From assembly GCA_947493265.1 (NCBI GenBank), contig CANLQL010000001.1:806001-870000 (forward strand): 64,000 nucleotides of DNA, written 5' to 3'. The DNA comes from an uncultured Litoreibacter sp. Lineage in GTDB: Bacteria; Pseudomonadota; Alphaproteobacteria; Rhodobacterales; Rhodobacteraceae. Numbering within the stretch: the first letter of the stretch is position 1; the number at the start of each line of letters is the position of its first letter. The notes beneath the pieces are model-generated. The model was not told the origin of the DNA, did no database searches, and saw only the letters and a list, made by a program, of their open reading frames with translations. The position numbers and the translations under genes were made by a program. Positions 21,719-31,462 of this stretch are shown piece after piece.

Positions 21719-21741
21719 GACTGGTCCTTCAGAGAATTGGG

Positions 21742-21774
21742 AAGCCCCGGTCGCGAAAGCAGCCGGGGCTTTTT
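21742..21774 (+). terminator. Terminator after the PfpI gene and rplW-tail copy
   Basis: AAGCCCCGG (21742-21750) pairs with CCGGGGCTT (21763-21771), then TTT. It follows the second rplW tail by 24 bases, as the 20764 terminator follows rplW. The remaining bases up to 21944 hold no gene I can support. Confidence 0.8.
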
Positions 21775-21944
21775 CGTGTTCCGCTAGTACACGAGTTTGT
21801 TACGGAGGTAAGATCCGCTAAATATTCTAGAACCGTTGTTTTCTTCGATAGCCGGTATGAAATGGGCCGCAATGTTCGCGTTTAAATCAGATACTTTGTT
21901 GTCGCCCAGCTGAACCACTTGGCCAGCTATAAGGCGAAAAAATT

Positions 21945-22769
21945 CTAATGTTTTACTGCCAAAAAATCACCACATTGCCAGTAATTCGGCCAATCTCCGG
22001 TAGCTCGCCCCGAGCTTTCTAACGCCGCAAAAATCTCGTAACGTCCGTTAGAACTCCTGCCAGAAAGTTCGCCATCCTTTGCAGTAACAGTATAAGTGTT
22101 GTCTTCAACATTCTTCCTAGCTGACAATTCTCTGATGCGAAGGCGGTCCGAACCAATATTGGTTACGTCCCACATGAAAAAACCGTATTCTTGTTTCCCG
22201 TCGACGCAGCGGTATCGACCTGTCCAAACTCCCTCCCATTGATCTTTAGGCAATTGCGAAGGGTCCAAGGCCGCAAACAGTTTTGTTGAGTCCGCGAATT
22301 CGGTGATTTTTTCGCGTTGGGTCTTTAAGTCTAGCTTGGCAGCTTCGAGTTCAATACGTGATGCTTCTGCTAAATCTCTGAGTTCTGTGTTCAATACCTG
22401 CGCCTTGCCCAATTGGGCTTTTAAACGCTCTATCTCCTCCAAGGTGGCTACTTTAGACCCGTCAAGTTTTGAGGCAAGTTCACTTTGGTGAGCTAGTTGT
22501 GTTTCCAATGAAGAAATTTGCTCTTTTGATCGCAACAGCGTTAGTTCAGCTGCTTCTAAGCCCTCTCTCGCATCAGAGAGCTTCGAGGCGCTTTCTGTCT
22601 CCAATGCATTTGTCGCACGTGCTGCCCGCCACTCGCCAATAAAAATGCCTACACCAAAAATCGAAAAAATAATCGCAGCAATCCAACCCCAACTTCTCGA
22701 GTTAATTAGGTGAAATATCTGCGGTAGCGAAAGGTCCCCAAGTTCAACAGCTTTGTTCATAAACGTCAT
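21945..22769 (-). CDS. Membrane-anchored coiled-coil protein, function unknown
   Basis: A 274-residue protein encoded opposite to the ribosomal genes. Residues about 28-46 form one membrane helix (WIAAIIFSIFGVGIFIG). Residues about 55-165 are a long heptad-rich coiled coil with no Pro or Cys. The C-terminal 100 residues look like a beta-domain beginning WEGVWTGRYRC and ending NYWQCGDF; its two cysteines could form a disulfide if the domain is outside the cytoplasm. No named family is recognised. The AT-rich composition suggests transfer. The ATG at 22769 is used; Met4 is an alternative. Confidence 0.65.
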   Translation of the reverse strand: MTFMNKAVELGDLSLPQIFHLINSRSWGWIAAIIFSIFGVGIFIGEWRAARATNALETESASKLSDAREGLEAAELTLLRSKEQISSLETQLAHQSELASKLDGSKVATLEEIERLKAQLGKAQVLNTELRDLAEASRIELEAAKLDLKTQREKITEFADSTKLFAALDPSQLPKDQWEGVWTGRYRCVDGKQEYGFFMWDVTNIGSDRLRIRELSARKNVEDNTYTVTAKDGELSGRSSNGRYEIFAALESSGRATGDWPNYWQCGDFLAVKH

Positions 22770-22893
22770 CTACCTTAAACTATTCAAGAATGTTCTTTGA
22801 GTAGAATACTTTGATCTTTTGCATTCAAGCTTTGTTTCGGACTTCCCCCCTTGACCCCATCCCCCCCTTTTCCTAAACACCATCGATACCAAG

Positions 22894-22916
22894 GCCCCGG
22901 ATTCGTCCGGGGCTTT
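22894..22916 (+). terminator. TTCG-tetraloop terminator upstream of rplB
   Basis: GCCCCGGA-TTCG-TCCGGGGC followed by TTT forms a perfect 8-bp hairpin about 100 bases before rplB. On the plus strand it would stop any read-through from the rplW/PfpI side. Confidence 0.75.
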
Positions 22917-23016
22917 GCTATTGTCTGAAAAGACGCCAAAACCGGGGACCTTTGGGGCCCTATACATTACATAGGCGGGGCAACATCCTCGCCGTTCACA
23001 ACGGAAGACAGAAAGC

Positions 23017-23859
23017 ATGGCACTCAAGTCGTATAAACCGACGACGCCAGGCCAACGTGGGTTGGTTCTGATCGACCGTTCGGAACTTTGGAAAGGCCGC
23101 CCGGTCAAAGCTCTCACAGAGGGTTTGACCAAGAATGGCGGACGGAACAACACCGGACGGATCACGATGCGTCGCAAGGGTGGGGGCGCGAAACGCCTTT
23201 ACCGTATCGTAGACTTCAAACGGACGAAATTTGACGTCTCTGCAACTGTAGAGCGCATCGAATATGACCCGAACCGGACTGCATTTATCGCCCTGATCAA
23301 ATATGATGACGGCGAGCAGGCCTATATCCTGGCCCCACAGCGTTTGGCTGTTGGTGACAAGGTGATCGCATCCGCAAAGGCAGACGTTAAGCCGGGCAAC
23401 GCGATGCCCTTCTCCGGTCTGCCAATCGGCACAATCATCCACAACATCGAACTGAAACCAGGCAAGGGCGGCCAGATCGCTCGTGCAGCTGGAACATATG
23501 CGCAGTTCGTTGGTCGTGATGGTGGTTACGCGCAGATCCGCCTGTCCTCGGGCGAGCTTCGCTTGGTCCGTCAGGAATGCATGTGCACCGTGGGTGCTGT
23601 GTCCAACCCAGACAATTCAAACCAGAACTTCGGTAAAGCCGGTCGCAACCGTCACAAGGGCATCCGTCCGTCTGTGCGTGGTGTTGTCATGAACCCGGTT
23701 GATCACCCCCATGGTGGTGGTGAAGGCCGGACATCCGGTGGTCGTCACCCGGTTTCCCCTTGGGGCAAGCCGACAAAAGGTGCACGGACAAGAAACAAGA
23801 ACAAAGCGTCCAGCAAGCTCATCCTGCGCTCGCGCCACGCCAAGAAGAAGGGACGTTAA
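23017..23859 (+). CDS. rplB: 50S ribosomal protein L2
   Basis: This protein is needed for subunit association and peptidyl-transferase activity. It has 280 residues starting [15 protein letters not shown]. The conserved loop [19 protein letters not shown], containing the histidine important for peptidyl transfer in other bacteria, is intact. It opens the second ribosomal block, rplB-rpsS-rplV-rpsC-rplP, with only 3 bases to rpsS. No clear promoter was identified in the 100 bases before it. Confidence 0.98.
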   Translation: MALKSYKPTTPGQRGLVLIDRSELWKGRPVKALTEGLTKNGGRNNTGRITMRRKGGGAKRLYRIVDFKRTKFDVSATVERIEYDPNRTAFIALIKYDDGEQAYILAPQRLAVGDKVIASAKADVKPGNAMPFSGLPIGTIIHNIELKPGKGGQIARAAGTYAQFVGRDGGYAQIRLSSGELRLVRQECMCTVGAVSNPDNSNQNFGKAGRNRHKGIRPSVRGVVMNPVDHPHGGGEGRTSGGRHPVSPWGKPTKGARTRNKNKASSKLILRSRHAKKKGR

Positions 23860-23862
23860 GAT

Positions 23863-24141
23863 ATGTCTCGCTCTGTATGGAAAGGCCCCTTCGTCGACGC
23901 TTATGTGTTGAAGAAAGCCGCCGCGTCCAAAGAATCTGGCCGCAACGAAGTCATCAAAATCTGGTCCCGCCGGTCCACCATTCTGCCCCAGTTCGTGGGT
24001 CTGACATTTGGTGTCTATAACGGCCAGAAGCATATCCCAGTGAACGTTACCGAAGAAATGATCGGTCAGAAGTTTGGTGAGTATTCGCCAACTCGGACCT
24101 ATTACGGTCACGCCGCTGACAAAAAAGCAAAGAGGAAGTAA
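23863..24141 (+). CDS. rpsS: 30S ribosomal protein S19
   Basis: This 30S head protein, 92 residues, contacts S13 and 23S rRNA. It begins [19 protein letters not shown] and contains [20 protein letters not shown], both diagnostic. The gene lies 3 bases after rplB and 3 bases before rplV, clearly cotranscribed. Confidence 0.98.
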   Translation: MSRSVWKGPFVDAYVLKKAAASKESGRNEVIKIWSRRSTILPQFVGLTFGVYNGQKHIPVNVTEEMIGQKFGEYSPTRTYYGHAADKKAKRK

Positions 24142-24144
24142 GCC

Positions 24145-24525
24145 ATGGGTAAGGAAAAGAACCCCCGCCGCGTGGCAGATAACGAAGCAATGGCAAAACT
24201 GCGCATGCTCCGGACTTCTCCACAAAAACTGAACCTGGTGGCTCAGCTGATCCGTGGCAAGAAAGTTGACAAGGCTTTGGCCGACCTGACTTTCTCCAAG
24301 AAGCGGATTTCTGACGACGTGAAGAAATGCCTTCAGTCCGCCATCGCGAACGCAGAAAACAACCACAACTTGGATGTGGACGAGCTGATCGTGGCGGAAG
24401 CCTATGTCGGCAAGAACCTGACCATGAAGCGTGGTCGTCCACGGGCCCGTGGCCGGTTCGGTAAGATCGTCAAGCCGTTTTCTGAGCTGACCATCAAGGT
24501 CCGTCAAATCGAGGAGCAAGCCTAA
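24145..24525 (+). CDS. rplV: 50S ribosomal protein L22
   Basis: This exit-tunnel protein of 126 residues contains [20 protein letters not shown]. Its beta-hairpin ([19 protein letters not shown]), which lines the tunnel at the macrolide site, is intact. The final base of the stop overlaps the A of the rpsC ATG. Confidence 0.98.
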   Translation: MGKEKNPRRVADNEAMAKLRMLRTSPQKLNLVAQLIRGKKVDKALADLTFSKKRISDDVKKCLQSAIANAENNHNLDVDELIVAEAYVGKNLTMKRGRPRARGRFGKIVKPFSELTIKVRQIEEQA

Positions 24526-25232
24526 TGGGTAATAAAGTCAATCCCGTCGGCATGCGCCTGCAGGTCAACCGGACTTGGGACAGCCGCTGGTACGCAAACT
24601 CTGCAGATTTCGGTGATCTTCTTCTGGAAGACGTCCGGATGCGCGAGTTCATCAAGACCGAGTGTAAGCAAGCTGGTATCAGCCGCATCATTATCGAACG
24701 TCCGCACAAGAAGTGCCGTGTGACAATCCACACAGCACGTCCGGGTGTGATCATCGGTAAAAAAGGCGCTGATATCGAAACGCTGCGCAAGAAACTGGCC
24801 GCGTTCACAGACAGTGAACTGCACCTCAACATCGTTGAAGTGCGCAAGCCTGAGCTTGACGCAGCTTTGGTTGGCGAGTCCATCGCGCAGCAGCTTGAGC
24901 GCCGTGTTTCCTTCCGTCGTGCAATGAAGCGTGCGGTTCAGAACGCCATGCGTATGGGGGCCCTGGGTATCCGGGTCAACGTCGCGGGTCGTCTGGGCGG
25001 TGCCGAGATTGCGCGGACAGAATGGTACCGTGAAGGCCGTGTGCCTTTGCACACTCTGCGTGCCGATATCGATTACGCACATGTTGAAGCGATGACAGCC
25101 TATGGCATCATCGGGATCAAGACCTGGATCTTCAAAGGCGAGATCATGGAACACGATCCACAAGCACGTGACCGTAAACAACAAGAACTTCAGGATGGTC
25201 CTGCGCCCCGTGGCGCTGGTGGCCGTCGCTAA
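24525..25232 (+). CDS. rpsC: 30S ribosomal protein S3
   Basis: This mRNA-entry-site protein has 235 residues. It has an N-terminal KH domain with the GxxG loop [11 protein letters not shown] (about residues 74-84) and a C-terminal domain with [20 protein letters not shown]. The start [12 protein letters not shown] overlaps the rplV stop by one base. The C-terminus ends in a short Gly/Arg segment. Confidence 0.98.
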   Translation: MGNKVNPVGMRLQVNRTWDSRWYANSADFGDLLLEDVRMREFIKTECKQAGISRIIIERPHKKCRVTIHTARPGVIIGKKGADIETLRKKLAAFTDSELHLNIVEVRKPELDAALVGESIAQQLERRVSFRRAMKRAVQNAMRMGALGIRVNVAGRLGGAEIARTEWYREGRVPLHTLRADIDYAHVEAMTAYGIIGIKTWIFKGEIMEHDPQARDRKQQELQDGPAPRGAGGRR

Positions 25233-25246
25233 GGGGGGCATGAAAA

Positions 25247-25660
25247 ATGCTACAACCAAAGCGTACCAAGTTCCGCAAGATGCACAAAGGCCGCATCAAA
25301 GGTGAAGCAAAGGGCGGGTCTGACCTGAACTTTGGCACTTACGGTCTGAAAGCAACCGAGCCTGAGCGTATCACTGCGCGTCAGATCGAAGCTGCGCGTC
25401 GTGCGATGACACGTCACATGAAACGTCAGGGCCGGGTCTGGATCCGGATTTTCCCTGACACACCTGTGACAGCGAAACCGATCGAAGTTCGGATGGGTAA
25501 AGGTAAAGGCTCTGTCGACCGTTGGACCGCAAAGGTCAAACCAGGTCGCGTGATGTTCGAGATCGACGGCGTCAACGATGCCATCGCCCGCGAAGCCCTG
25601 CGCCTTGCCGCGATGAAGCTGCCGATCAAAACCCGCGTCATCGTTCGGGAAGACTGGTAA
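25247..25660 (+). CDS. rplP: 50S ribosomal protein L16
   Basis: This protein near the tRNA A-site elbow has 137 residues, beginning [16 protein letters not shown] and containing [20 protein letters not shown] and [12 protein letters not shown]. It normally precedes rpmC, rpsQ and the spc genes. Here it is followed by a terminator and a sulfotransferase gene, so the operon ends at rplP. Confidence 0.98.
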   Translation: MLQPKRTKFRKMHKGRIKGEAKGGSDLNFGTYGLKATEPERITARQIEAARRAMTRHMKRQGRVWIRIFPDTPVTAKPIEVRMGKGKGSVDRWTAKVKPGRVMFEIDGVNDAIAREALRLAAMKLPIKTRVIVREDW

Positions 25661-25768
25661 CCGTCGAGCTTTGTTCGACGCGTGTGCGGCACGTGAGTTT
25701 TTACTGAAAACTCACTGAGAGCATTACCCGGAAGAAATTCCTGGTGCCACGTACCGACCAAAAATAAG

Positions 25769-25799
25769 ACCCCCTCCGTGAAAACGGTGGGGGTTTTTC
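25769..25799 (+). terminator. Terminator ending the rplB-rplP block
   Basis: ACCCCCTCCGT and ACGGTGGGGGT pair around GAAA (one mismatch or bulge), followed by TTTT. It comes 110 bases after rplP, where rpmC would normally begin. Confidence 0.85.
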
Positions 25800-25954
25800 C
25801 TTTTTCTGAATTGGAATTTCCAAACCGACAACACGGCCCGAACCAGCATTGACCTGAAGGTCTGGGCGGTAAATTGCGCCACGAATTAATCTGTTGCGTT
25901 CCTATAGGGTTCGGCGTCTCCTGCCCCTATGCTCAGTATTTCAGGGGGGCAAAT

Positions 25955-26830
25955 ATGACCAATCGCAAGCTCTATCTTGGTCCGTTGACCGACAACAGAC
26001 GGTGGGATTCGGTTAAAATTCGCCCTGACGACGTGTTTGTCGTCACGCCGCCCAAATGCGGAACCACGTGGATGCAGACCATCGTCGCCTTGCTTCTGGC
26101 CGGTGATCCAGAGGTCGAAACGGAGCTGTCTGTCAAAATGCCCTGGGTTGATATCCGCATCCGCGAGATGCCCGAGATCGCAGAGCGTTTGGAGGCGATG
26201 ACGCATCGCCGAAGCATGAAAAGCCACACGCCGATGGACGGGCTGCCACTTGATGACCAAGCGCAGTATTTCTGTGTGTTCCGCCATCCCCTGGATGCGC
26301 ATTTTTCGTTTCGCAAACATGTGCGCAACATTCCGATCTCGTGGTTTGATCACTGGTATCCGGAAGAGGATGCTGAAGGTGTTACGTTCCGCCGTTTCCT
26401 GGATGGCGGGCCGGAAGGCTACGATGCTGACGCGATGCCGCTTGCGCATATCCTTCGGCATTTCAAAGCTGCCACTGCGCTTGCTGACAAACCGAATGTC
26501 ACGCTTTTTCACTACGCTGATATGAGCCGCGATCTGCAGGCGACCTTCAAGCACGTGGCCAAATTGCTCGACATTGAGTGTCCGCCGCATGTGCTTGATC
26601 AGTTGGTGCGGGCGGCGGGTTTTGACAATATGCGCGCGAACGCCGAACGCTTTGCCCCATCCGGTGGCAAAGGGTTCATGAAATCAGACACCGATTTTTT
26701 CCACAGTGGTACCAGCGGCAAATGGGTCGGCAAGCTGACCGACGCAGAGTTGGACGCCTATGACGCAATGATGAATGCGCATCTGACACCGAAGGAGCGT
26801 GCGTGGCTTGAAAATGGTTCAGTAGGTTAG
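25955..26830 (+). CDS. Sulfotransferase domain protein
   Basis: A 291-residue PAPS-dependent sulfotransferase of the cytosolic (sulfotransfer_1) type. The 5'-phosphosulfate loop PPKCGTTWMQT lies near residues 31-41. A 3'-phosphate-binding segment (FRHPLDAHFSF) and the C-terminal GxxGxW-like GTSGKWVGKLTD follow. The ATG at 25955 follows AGGGGGG; an in-frame start 27 codons earlier lacks support. Substrates of bacterial members range from lipids to small alcohols, and nothing here identifies this one. It occupies the place of the missing spc ribosomal genes. Confidence 0.85.
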   Translation: MTNRKLYLGPLTDNRRWDSVKIRPDDVFVVTPPKCGTTWMQTIVALLLAGDPEVETELSVKMPWVDIRIREMPEIAERLEAMTHRRSMKSHTPMDGLPLDDQAQYFCVFRHPLDAHFSFRKHVRNIPISWFDHWYPEEDAEGVTFRRFLDGGPEGYDADAMPLAHILRHFKAATALADKPNVTLFHYADMSRDLQATFKHVAKLLDIECPPHVLDQLVRAAGFDNMRANAERFAPSGGKGFMKSDTDFFHSGTSGKWVGKLTDAELDAYDAMMNAHLTPKERAWLENGSVG

Positions 26831-26847
26831 GTCAGATTGCCGGGCCG

Positions 26848-28485
26848 TTAATATTCGAACGCACCGGCATCCGCATCGCTTGTTGTGCTGGGTGCGCCCG
26901 CTGCATCCCGCAACCGGGGGAAGCCGGGGCCGCGGGCATCGGTTCGCGGAACTGTTGGGACGCCAGCCGTACCGTTAAGCTGGCTGGACACCCGAGGGCG
27001 TGAGATAGGCAAGGGCAAAAACCCGCCTTCGTTGGAAAGAATCTGAGGGTCTTCAGGGGTGCCAAAAAGATCGAAGCTGTCGGGAAGTAGCGGTGTGCGA
27101 CCTGACGTTGATGTGCAGGGAACGTCGCTGACATTCCCGCCGATACTGTCGATCCGGCCACATTGCCCCCGTCTATTGCCGATAAACAGGCTGTTGCGCA
27201 CGCGCTGACGGTCGCCACTCAGGATATTCCAGGACCGGTTTGGGTTTTCATTCGAACTGAAGGTCACATGGTTCAGATCGACAGTTCCGCTGTTATTTAT
27301 GACGCCGCCATTGCCGCTGATGATGAAATTGCCGTGGAACGCAGCGTTTTCGATATCGAGTGTTCCGAAATTTGCGATCGCAGTTCCAAACCGTGCGCCG
27401 TTAAAGGCAAAAAGTGAACGTTTCACCGTGACGTCACCCCCCGTTGCGTTCGTTATTGCCCCGCCTCGAAAACTGGATCCGGTGACCTGATTGCGGGCAA
27501 ATAGACTATCGGTTGCCAGCATCGTGCCGGAGTTGAAAACCGCCGCGCCACCGTCCTGACCACCTACGGAGCGGGCAGTATTGTTGACCATGATCACCCG
27601 TTCGGTTGTCAGGATACCGTCGTTTCGAACCGCGCCGCCGCTGCCGCTTGTGCGGCCGCTGACCAAAGCAACAAACCGCAAACGAAGCGTGGCCCCGGCG
27701 CGCACCTGAAACACGCGGTCCAGATTGTTTGCGTCGATTTTGGTGAACCGGGTGTCCCGGCTCGGATTATCGCTGAGGGCGGGTAGGGTATCATTTCCGG
27801 GCCAGGCCAGACTGCGGGTTGCAATTTCCTGCGTCCCGTTTCGCCGCTCTATCGTGACATTTTCCGTGATGTCGAAATCTTCGATACGGTCATTGATCGC
27901 GTCCGTGGCCTCACTGCCTGTAAGGCTGATTGTGTAGCGTCCGTTTTGCAGAACGATCAGATCGTCCCCGCGGGATGCATTGGCCTCCATGATGGCGGCG
28001 CGCAAAGAACAGCCGCTGACACCGGAGGCAGCCGTCCCAAAGCAAATGTCGTCGCCGGGATTTATATCGACGAAATCGTCGCGGCGATCGACGACATAGG
28101 TGCTTGCAAGTCCAGACGCGAGGCCATCGCAGGCGTCAGGCAGATTGCTGACTTCTCGGGCAAACCGGCCTTCGCGGGGAAAGGTGCGTGGGCCAAACAA
28201 GCGTCCGTCTACAGAGATCGCGTAATTTGCAACTTCCGTGCAGCTTGGCACCAGCGCCGTGGCCACGTATTCGCCGTCTGACGCTTCGGCCATCGCTGTT
28301 GGTGCCCCGGCATCGATACTGATATCGACACTGTCTACCCGCGTGTTGGAGCGGACGCGTACCCGGAAATCTTGCGCGTTTACCGGCGGGTTATAGACCA
28401 GCGGGCTTGTGGTCAGATCATCGATTTCGACCGAACAAGCGGTCAGAAAAACAGCACAGAGCGCAATTGAAGTTAATCGATACAT
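26848..28485 (-). CDS. CSLREA-type beta-helix lipoprotein
   Basis: The ATG at 28485 has GGGGA 8 bases upstream; it is preferred over a TTG 5 codons earlier. The 545-residue product begins with a lipoprotein signal (ALCAVFLTAC). A CSLREA-like domain follows (STYVVDRRDDFVD through GCSLRAAIMEAN, about residues 125-170). The remainder consists of Asn/Gly-rich parallel-beta-helix turns (FNSGTMLATDSLFARN, INNSGTVDLNHVTFSSN). It ends in DADAGAFEY, the motif typical of choice-of-anchor Q beta-helix proteins. It is probably surface-exposed, perhaps binding or cleaving polysaccharide; no catalytic residues are recognisable. Confidence 0.75.
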   Translation of the reverse strand: MYRLTSIALCAVFLTACSVEIDDLTTSPLVYNPPVNAQDFRVRVRSNTRVDSVDISIDAGAPTAMAEASDGEYVATALVPSCTEVANYAISVDGRLFGPRTFPREGRFAREVSNLPDACDGLASGLASTYVVDRRDDFVDINPGDDICFGTAASGVSGCSLRAAIMEANASRGDDLIVLQNGRYTISLTGSEATDAINDRIEDFDITENVTIERRNGTQEIATRSLAWPGNDTLPALSDNPSRDTRFTKIDANNLDRVFQVRAGATLRLRFVALVSGRTSGSGGAVRNDGILTTERVIMVNNTARSVGGQDGGAAVFNSGTMLATDSLFARNQVTGSSFRGGAITNATGGDVTVKRSLFAFNGARFGTAIANFGTLDIENAAFHGNFIISGNGGVINNSGTVDLNHVTFSSNENPNRSWNILSGDRQRVRNSLFIGNRRGQCGRIDSIGGNVSDVPCTSTSGRTPLLPDSFDLFGTPEDPQILSNEGGFLPLPISRPRVSSQLNGTAGVPTVPRTDARGPGFPRLRDAAGAPSTTSDADAGAFEY

Positions 28486-28581
28486 TTGAAATCCCCGCAA
28501 ACCAATTGCCTTAAAAAACCAAAGTATACCACAGATGCAGTGTGTCTGTATCGGTTGCTCCGGCAGTTTGGTGTTACAACT

Positions 28582-29304
28582 TCATCCGGGCCCTTGCGCA
28601 GGGGGTTGATATCCGCCGATCAGGGGACAGCCCAAGGTGTCTTGTAGCGCTGCGACAAGCTCATCCACAGTCTCCGTGGAGACGAATTTACCCCCTGTGC
28701 GGTCCGCAAGGCATTTTGCGACGGTTTTGCCTTCCTCATAGGTTTTCTGCTCCGGACTGTTCCAGGCGAACGTGTCGACCTGAACCTTGAAGCCGATCAC
28801 ATGGACAGTGAGGTCGCGGGAGGTTTGAAATAGCTTTTCTCCGAGCGTGCAGGGGGCACCGCCGCAGGTTTCATTGCCGTCGGTGACCAAAACGATTGCC
28901 CCGGAATTTCCAAGGACTTCCGCTGCGCGCGCGACCGATGCGCTAAGCGGTGTCAGACCGCCGGGGGTTAGCTGGTCCACGTCCAGAATGATGTCGTGGC
29001 CGGCATCAGGGGAAGGCGGGAACCGCAGGTCAATATTTTCACATGGGCCCAGCGGACCCGGCCCGTAGATGATCAACCCGATATCCCTATAAGGCGTCAC
29101 TTGCGGCATCGCGCGGCGAACCGCATCACGGGCGTCCACGATGCGCGGTTTGTCTTGAATGTCGAAGCCCACTTCCGACATTGATCCCGATCCGTCGAAC
29201 ACGACCATCGCGTCCAGCGTGCATCCACCTGAGGCTGCCAGATACCCCATCGGGCCCGGCAATGTTGCCAGTGCAAGCGCAAGTAGGGGGGATCGGATCT
29301 TCAT
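28582..29304 (-). CDS. Secreted von Willebrand factor A (VWA) domain protein
   Basis: A 240-residue protein with a signal sequence (MKIRSPLLALALATLPGPMG). A VWA domain follows with a complete MIDAS metal site: DGSGSMS near residue 37-43, the Thr of LTPGGLTPL, and VLVTDGNETC. Four or more cysteines suggest disulfides in the periplasm or outside. VWA domains mediate metal-dependent protein binding; the partner is unknown. It is upstream of, and codirectional with, the CSLREA lipoprotein (gap 96 bases), so the two may be cotranscribed. The ATG at 29304 is preferred to an earlier in-frame start. Confidence 0.75.
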   Translation of the reverse strand: MKIRSPLLALALATLPGPMGYLAASGGCTLDAMVVFDGSGSMSEVGFDIQDKPRIVDARDAVRRAMPQVTPYRDIGLIIYGPGPLGPCENIDLRFPPSPDAGHDIILDVDQLTPGGLTPLSASVARAAEVLGNSGAIVLVTDGNETCGGAPCTLGEKLFQTSRDLTVHVIGFKVQVDTFAWNSPEQKTYEEGKTVAKCLADRTGGKFVSTETVDELVAALQDTLGCPLIGGYQPPAQGPG

Positions 29305-29521
29305 CCGCTTAGTCTTGCATCGCTGTTCCAAACTGCCAAGAAAGAACCCGCGTGTGGCCGCACAATTGTCAGGCGAAATTGCGGTGCGCTTGGGTCTTGC
29401 GTCAGGGGGGCAAAACCCCTAGAACCCGCCGGTGGCCTGCTGAGGTCCGACTCAAAAACGAAGAAATGCCGCGTTTGCCCTTTTCGCTTCATGGGGCAAT
29501 TCCGGCCAAAGGAGAAGCGAT

Positions 29522-29992
29522 ATGAAACTGAATGAACTGCGCGACAATCCCGGCGCAACAAAAACCAAAAAACGCATTGGTCGTGGCCCAGGCTCCGGTA
29601 AAGGTAAGACCGGTGGTCGTGGTATCAAAGGTCAGAAATCCCGCTCGGGCGTGGCACTGAACGGCTACGAGGGTGGCCAAATGCCACTTTACATGCGTTT
29701 GCCAAAGCGTGGCTTCAACAAGCCAAACCGCAAGAAATTTGCTGTGATCAACCTTGGTCTGATCCAGAAATTCATCGACGCAAAGACGCTGGACGCGAAA
29801 AAAGAGATCACGGAAGATATGTTGGTTGAAACAGGCGTCGTGCGCCGCAAACTGGACGGTGTCCGGGTTCTGGCCAAAGGCGAAATCACTGCAAAAGTGA
29901 AGCTGAACGTTACCGGCGCGTCGAAATCTGCAATTGAAGCTGTTGAAAAAGCGGGCGGTTCCTTGACCGTGGCGCAAGCGGCTGCTGAATAA
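29522..29992 (+). CDS. rplO: 50S ribosomal protein L15
   Basis: A late-assembly large-subunit protein of 156 residues. The N-terminus [14 protein letters not shown] and the Gly-rich [20 protein letters not shown] segment are standard. AAAGGAG lies upstream of the ATG. In most bacteria it follows rpmD; here the VWA gene, on the opposite strand, is upstream, so transcription must start in the 217-base gap. secY follows. Confidence 0.98.
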   Translation: MKLNELRDNPGATKTKKRIGRGPGSGKGKTGGRGIKGQKSRSGVALNGYEGGQMPLYMRLPKRGFNKPNRKKFAVINLGLIQKFIDAKTLDAKKEITEDMLVETGVVRRKLDGVRVLAKGEITAKVKLNVTGASKSAIEAVEKAGGSLTVAQAAAE

Positions 29993-30037
29993 ACCTTGTG
30001 AGTGGGCCTTGCGCCCCTTACATATCTTAAAGTTTCC

Positions 30038-30070
30038 AGCGCCGCGACGGGAAGCCCCGGCCGCGGCGCT
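30038..30070 (+). other. GC-rich hairpin between rplO and secY
   Basis: AGCGCCGCG (30038-30046) pairs perfectly with CGCGGCGCT (30062-30070). No T-run follows, so it may be an RNA-stability or translation-control element rather than a terminator. Confidence 0.5.
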
Positions 30071-30097
30071 GTCATTATAAGACAGGGATAACTGCCA

Positions 30098-31462
30098 ATG
30101 GCATCCGCAGCCGAGCAAATGGCTCAAAACATGAGCTGGTCCGCCTTCGGGAAAGCGACCGAGCTTCGTCAACGCATCCTTTTCACCATCGGCCTGCTTT
30201 GTGTCTACCGCTTGGGGACGTATATCCCGGTGCCGGGCATTGATGCCGACGGTCTGCGCCAGTTTGTGGAGCAAGCAAGCGCCGGGATCGGTGGTATCCT
30301 GAACATGTTTACCGGCGGTGCGATTGGCCGCATGGGCCTCTTTGCGCTGGGCATCATGCCCTATATCTCGGCCTCGATCATTGTGCAGCTGATGACGGCG
30401 ATGGTGCCGCAGCTGGAACAATTGAAAAAAGAGGGCGAGCAGGGGCGCAAAAAGATCAACCAATACACCCGCTACGGCACCGTTTTTCTTGCGACATTGC
30501 AAGCTTATGGGCTTGCGGCAGGGCTTGAAGGGTCGGGTCTTGCATCTGAACCTGGTTGGTATTTCCGAATTTCCTGCATCGTGACGCTTGTCGGTGGCAC
30601 CATGTTCCTGATGTGGCTGGGTGAACAAATCACGGCCCGCGGCATCGGTAACGGTATCTCCTTGATTATCTTCGTGGGCATCATTGCCGAGGTTCCTGCA
30701 GCGCTTGCGCAGTTCCTGGCACAAGGCCGGTCCGGCGCGTTGAGCCCGGCTGTCATCATCAGCGTTCTGCTGGTGGTGATCGGTGTGATCACCTTCGTGG
30801 TCTTTATGGAGCGCGCATTGCGCAAGATCCATATTCAGTATCCGCGCCGTCAGGTTGGGATGAAAGTCTACGATGGTGGCTCCAGCCACTTGCCGGTCAA
30901 GGTCAACCCATCGGGCGTTATCCCGGCGATCTTTGCGTCGTCCCTGTTGCTTTTGCCGACAACTGTCAGCACGTTTTCGGGCGCGCAAACCAGCCCTGTC
31001 ATGGCAACGATCCTGGCGTATTTCGGACCGGGTCAGCCACTGAACCTGGCGTTCATGACGATCATGGTGATCTTCTTTGCGTATTTCTACACGTTCAACG
31101 TGGCCTTCAAGGTTGAAGATGTCGCCGACAACCTGAAAAGCCAGAACGGGTTTATTCCAGGCATTCGTCCGGGTCAGAAGACTGCAGAATATCTTGAATA
31201 CGTCGTGAACCGTATTCTTGTGCTTGGCTCCGGCTATCTGGCGGCTGTGGTGCTGCTGCCGGAAATTTTACGCGCGCAACTTGGCATTCCGTTCTATTTT
31301 GGCGGTACATCAGTTCTGATTGTGGTTTCTGTGACAATGGATACAATCCAACAGGTACAAAGCCATATGCTCGCGCATCAATATGAAGGTCTGATTGAAA
31401 AATCTCAGCTTCGTGGCAAAGGTGCGAAGAAGCGAGGGACAAAAGGACCGTCACGCAGATGA
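30098..31462 (+). CDS. secY: Protein translocase subunit SecY
   Basis: This channel of the Sec translocon has 454 residues and ten membrane helices. The plug region ([21 protein letters not shown]) and cytoplasmic loop motifs such as [10 protein letters not shown] are present. The C-terminal tail ends [16 protein letters not shown]. The stop overlaps the adk start by four bases (ATGA), so SecY and adenylate kinase are translationally coupled. Confidence 0.98.
   Translation: MASAAEQMAQNMSWSAFGKATELRQRILFTIGLLCVYRLGTYIPVPGIDADGLRQFVEQASAGIGGILNMFTGGAIGRMGLFALGIMPYISASIIVQLMTAMVPQLEQLKKEGEQGRKKINQYTRYGTVFLATLQAYGLAAGLEGSGLASEPGWYFRISCIVTLVGGTMFLMWLGEQITARGIGNGISLIIFVGIIAEVPAALAQFLAQGRSGALSPAVIISVLLVVIGVITFVVFMERALRKIHIQYPRRQVGMKVYDGGSSHLPVKVNPSGVIPAIFASSLLLLPTTVSTFSGAQTSPVMATILAYFGPGQPLNLAFMTIMVIFFAYFYTFNVAFKVEDVADNLKSQNGFIPGIRPGQKTAEYLEYVVNRILVLGSGYLAAVVLLPEILRAQLGIPFYFGGTSVLIVVSVTMDTIQQVQSHMLAHQYEGLIEKSQLRGKGAKKRGTKGPSRR

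Noticed and set aside
29489-30988. 499-codon minus-strand frame across rplO and secY
   Set aside because: Antisense shadow; no start context or recognisable domain.
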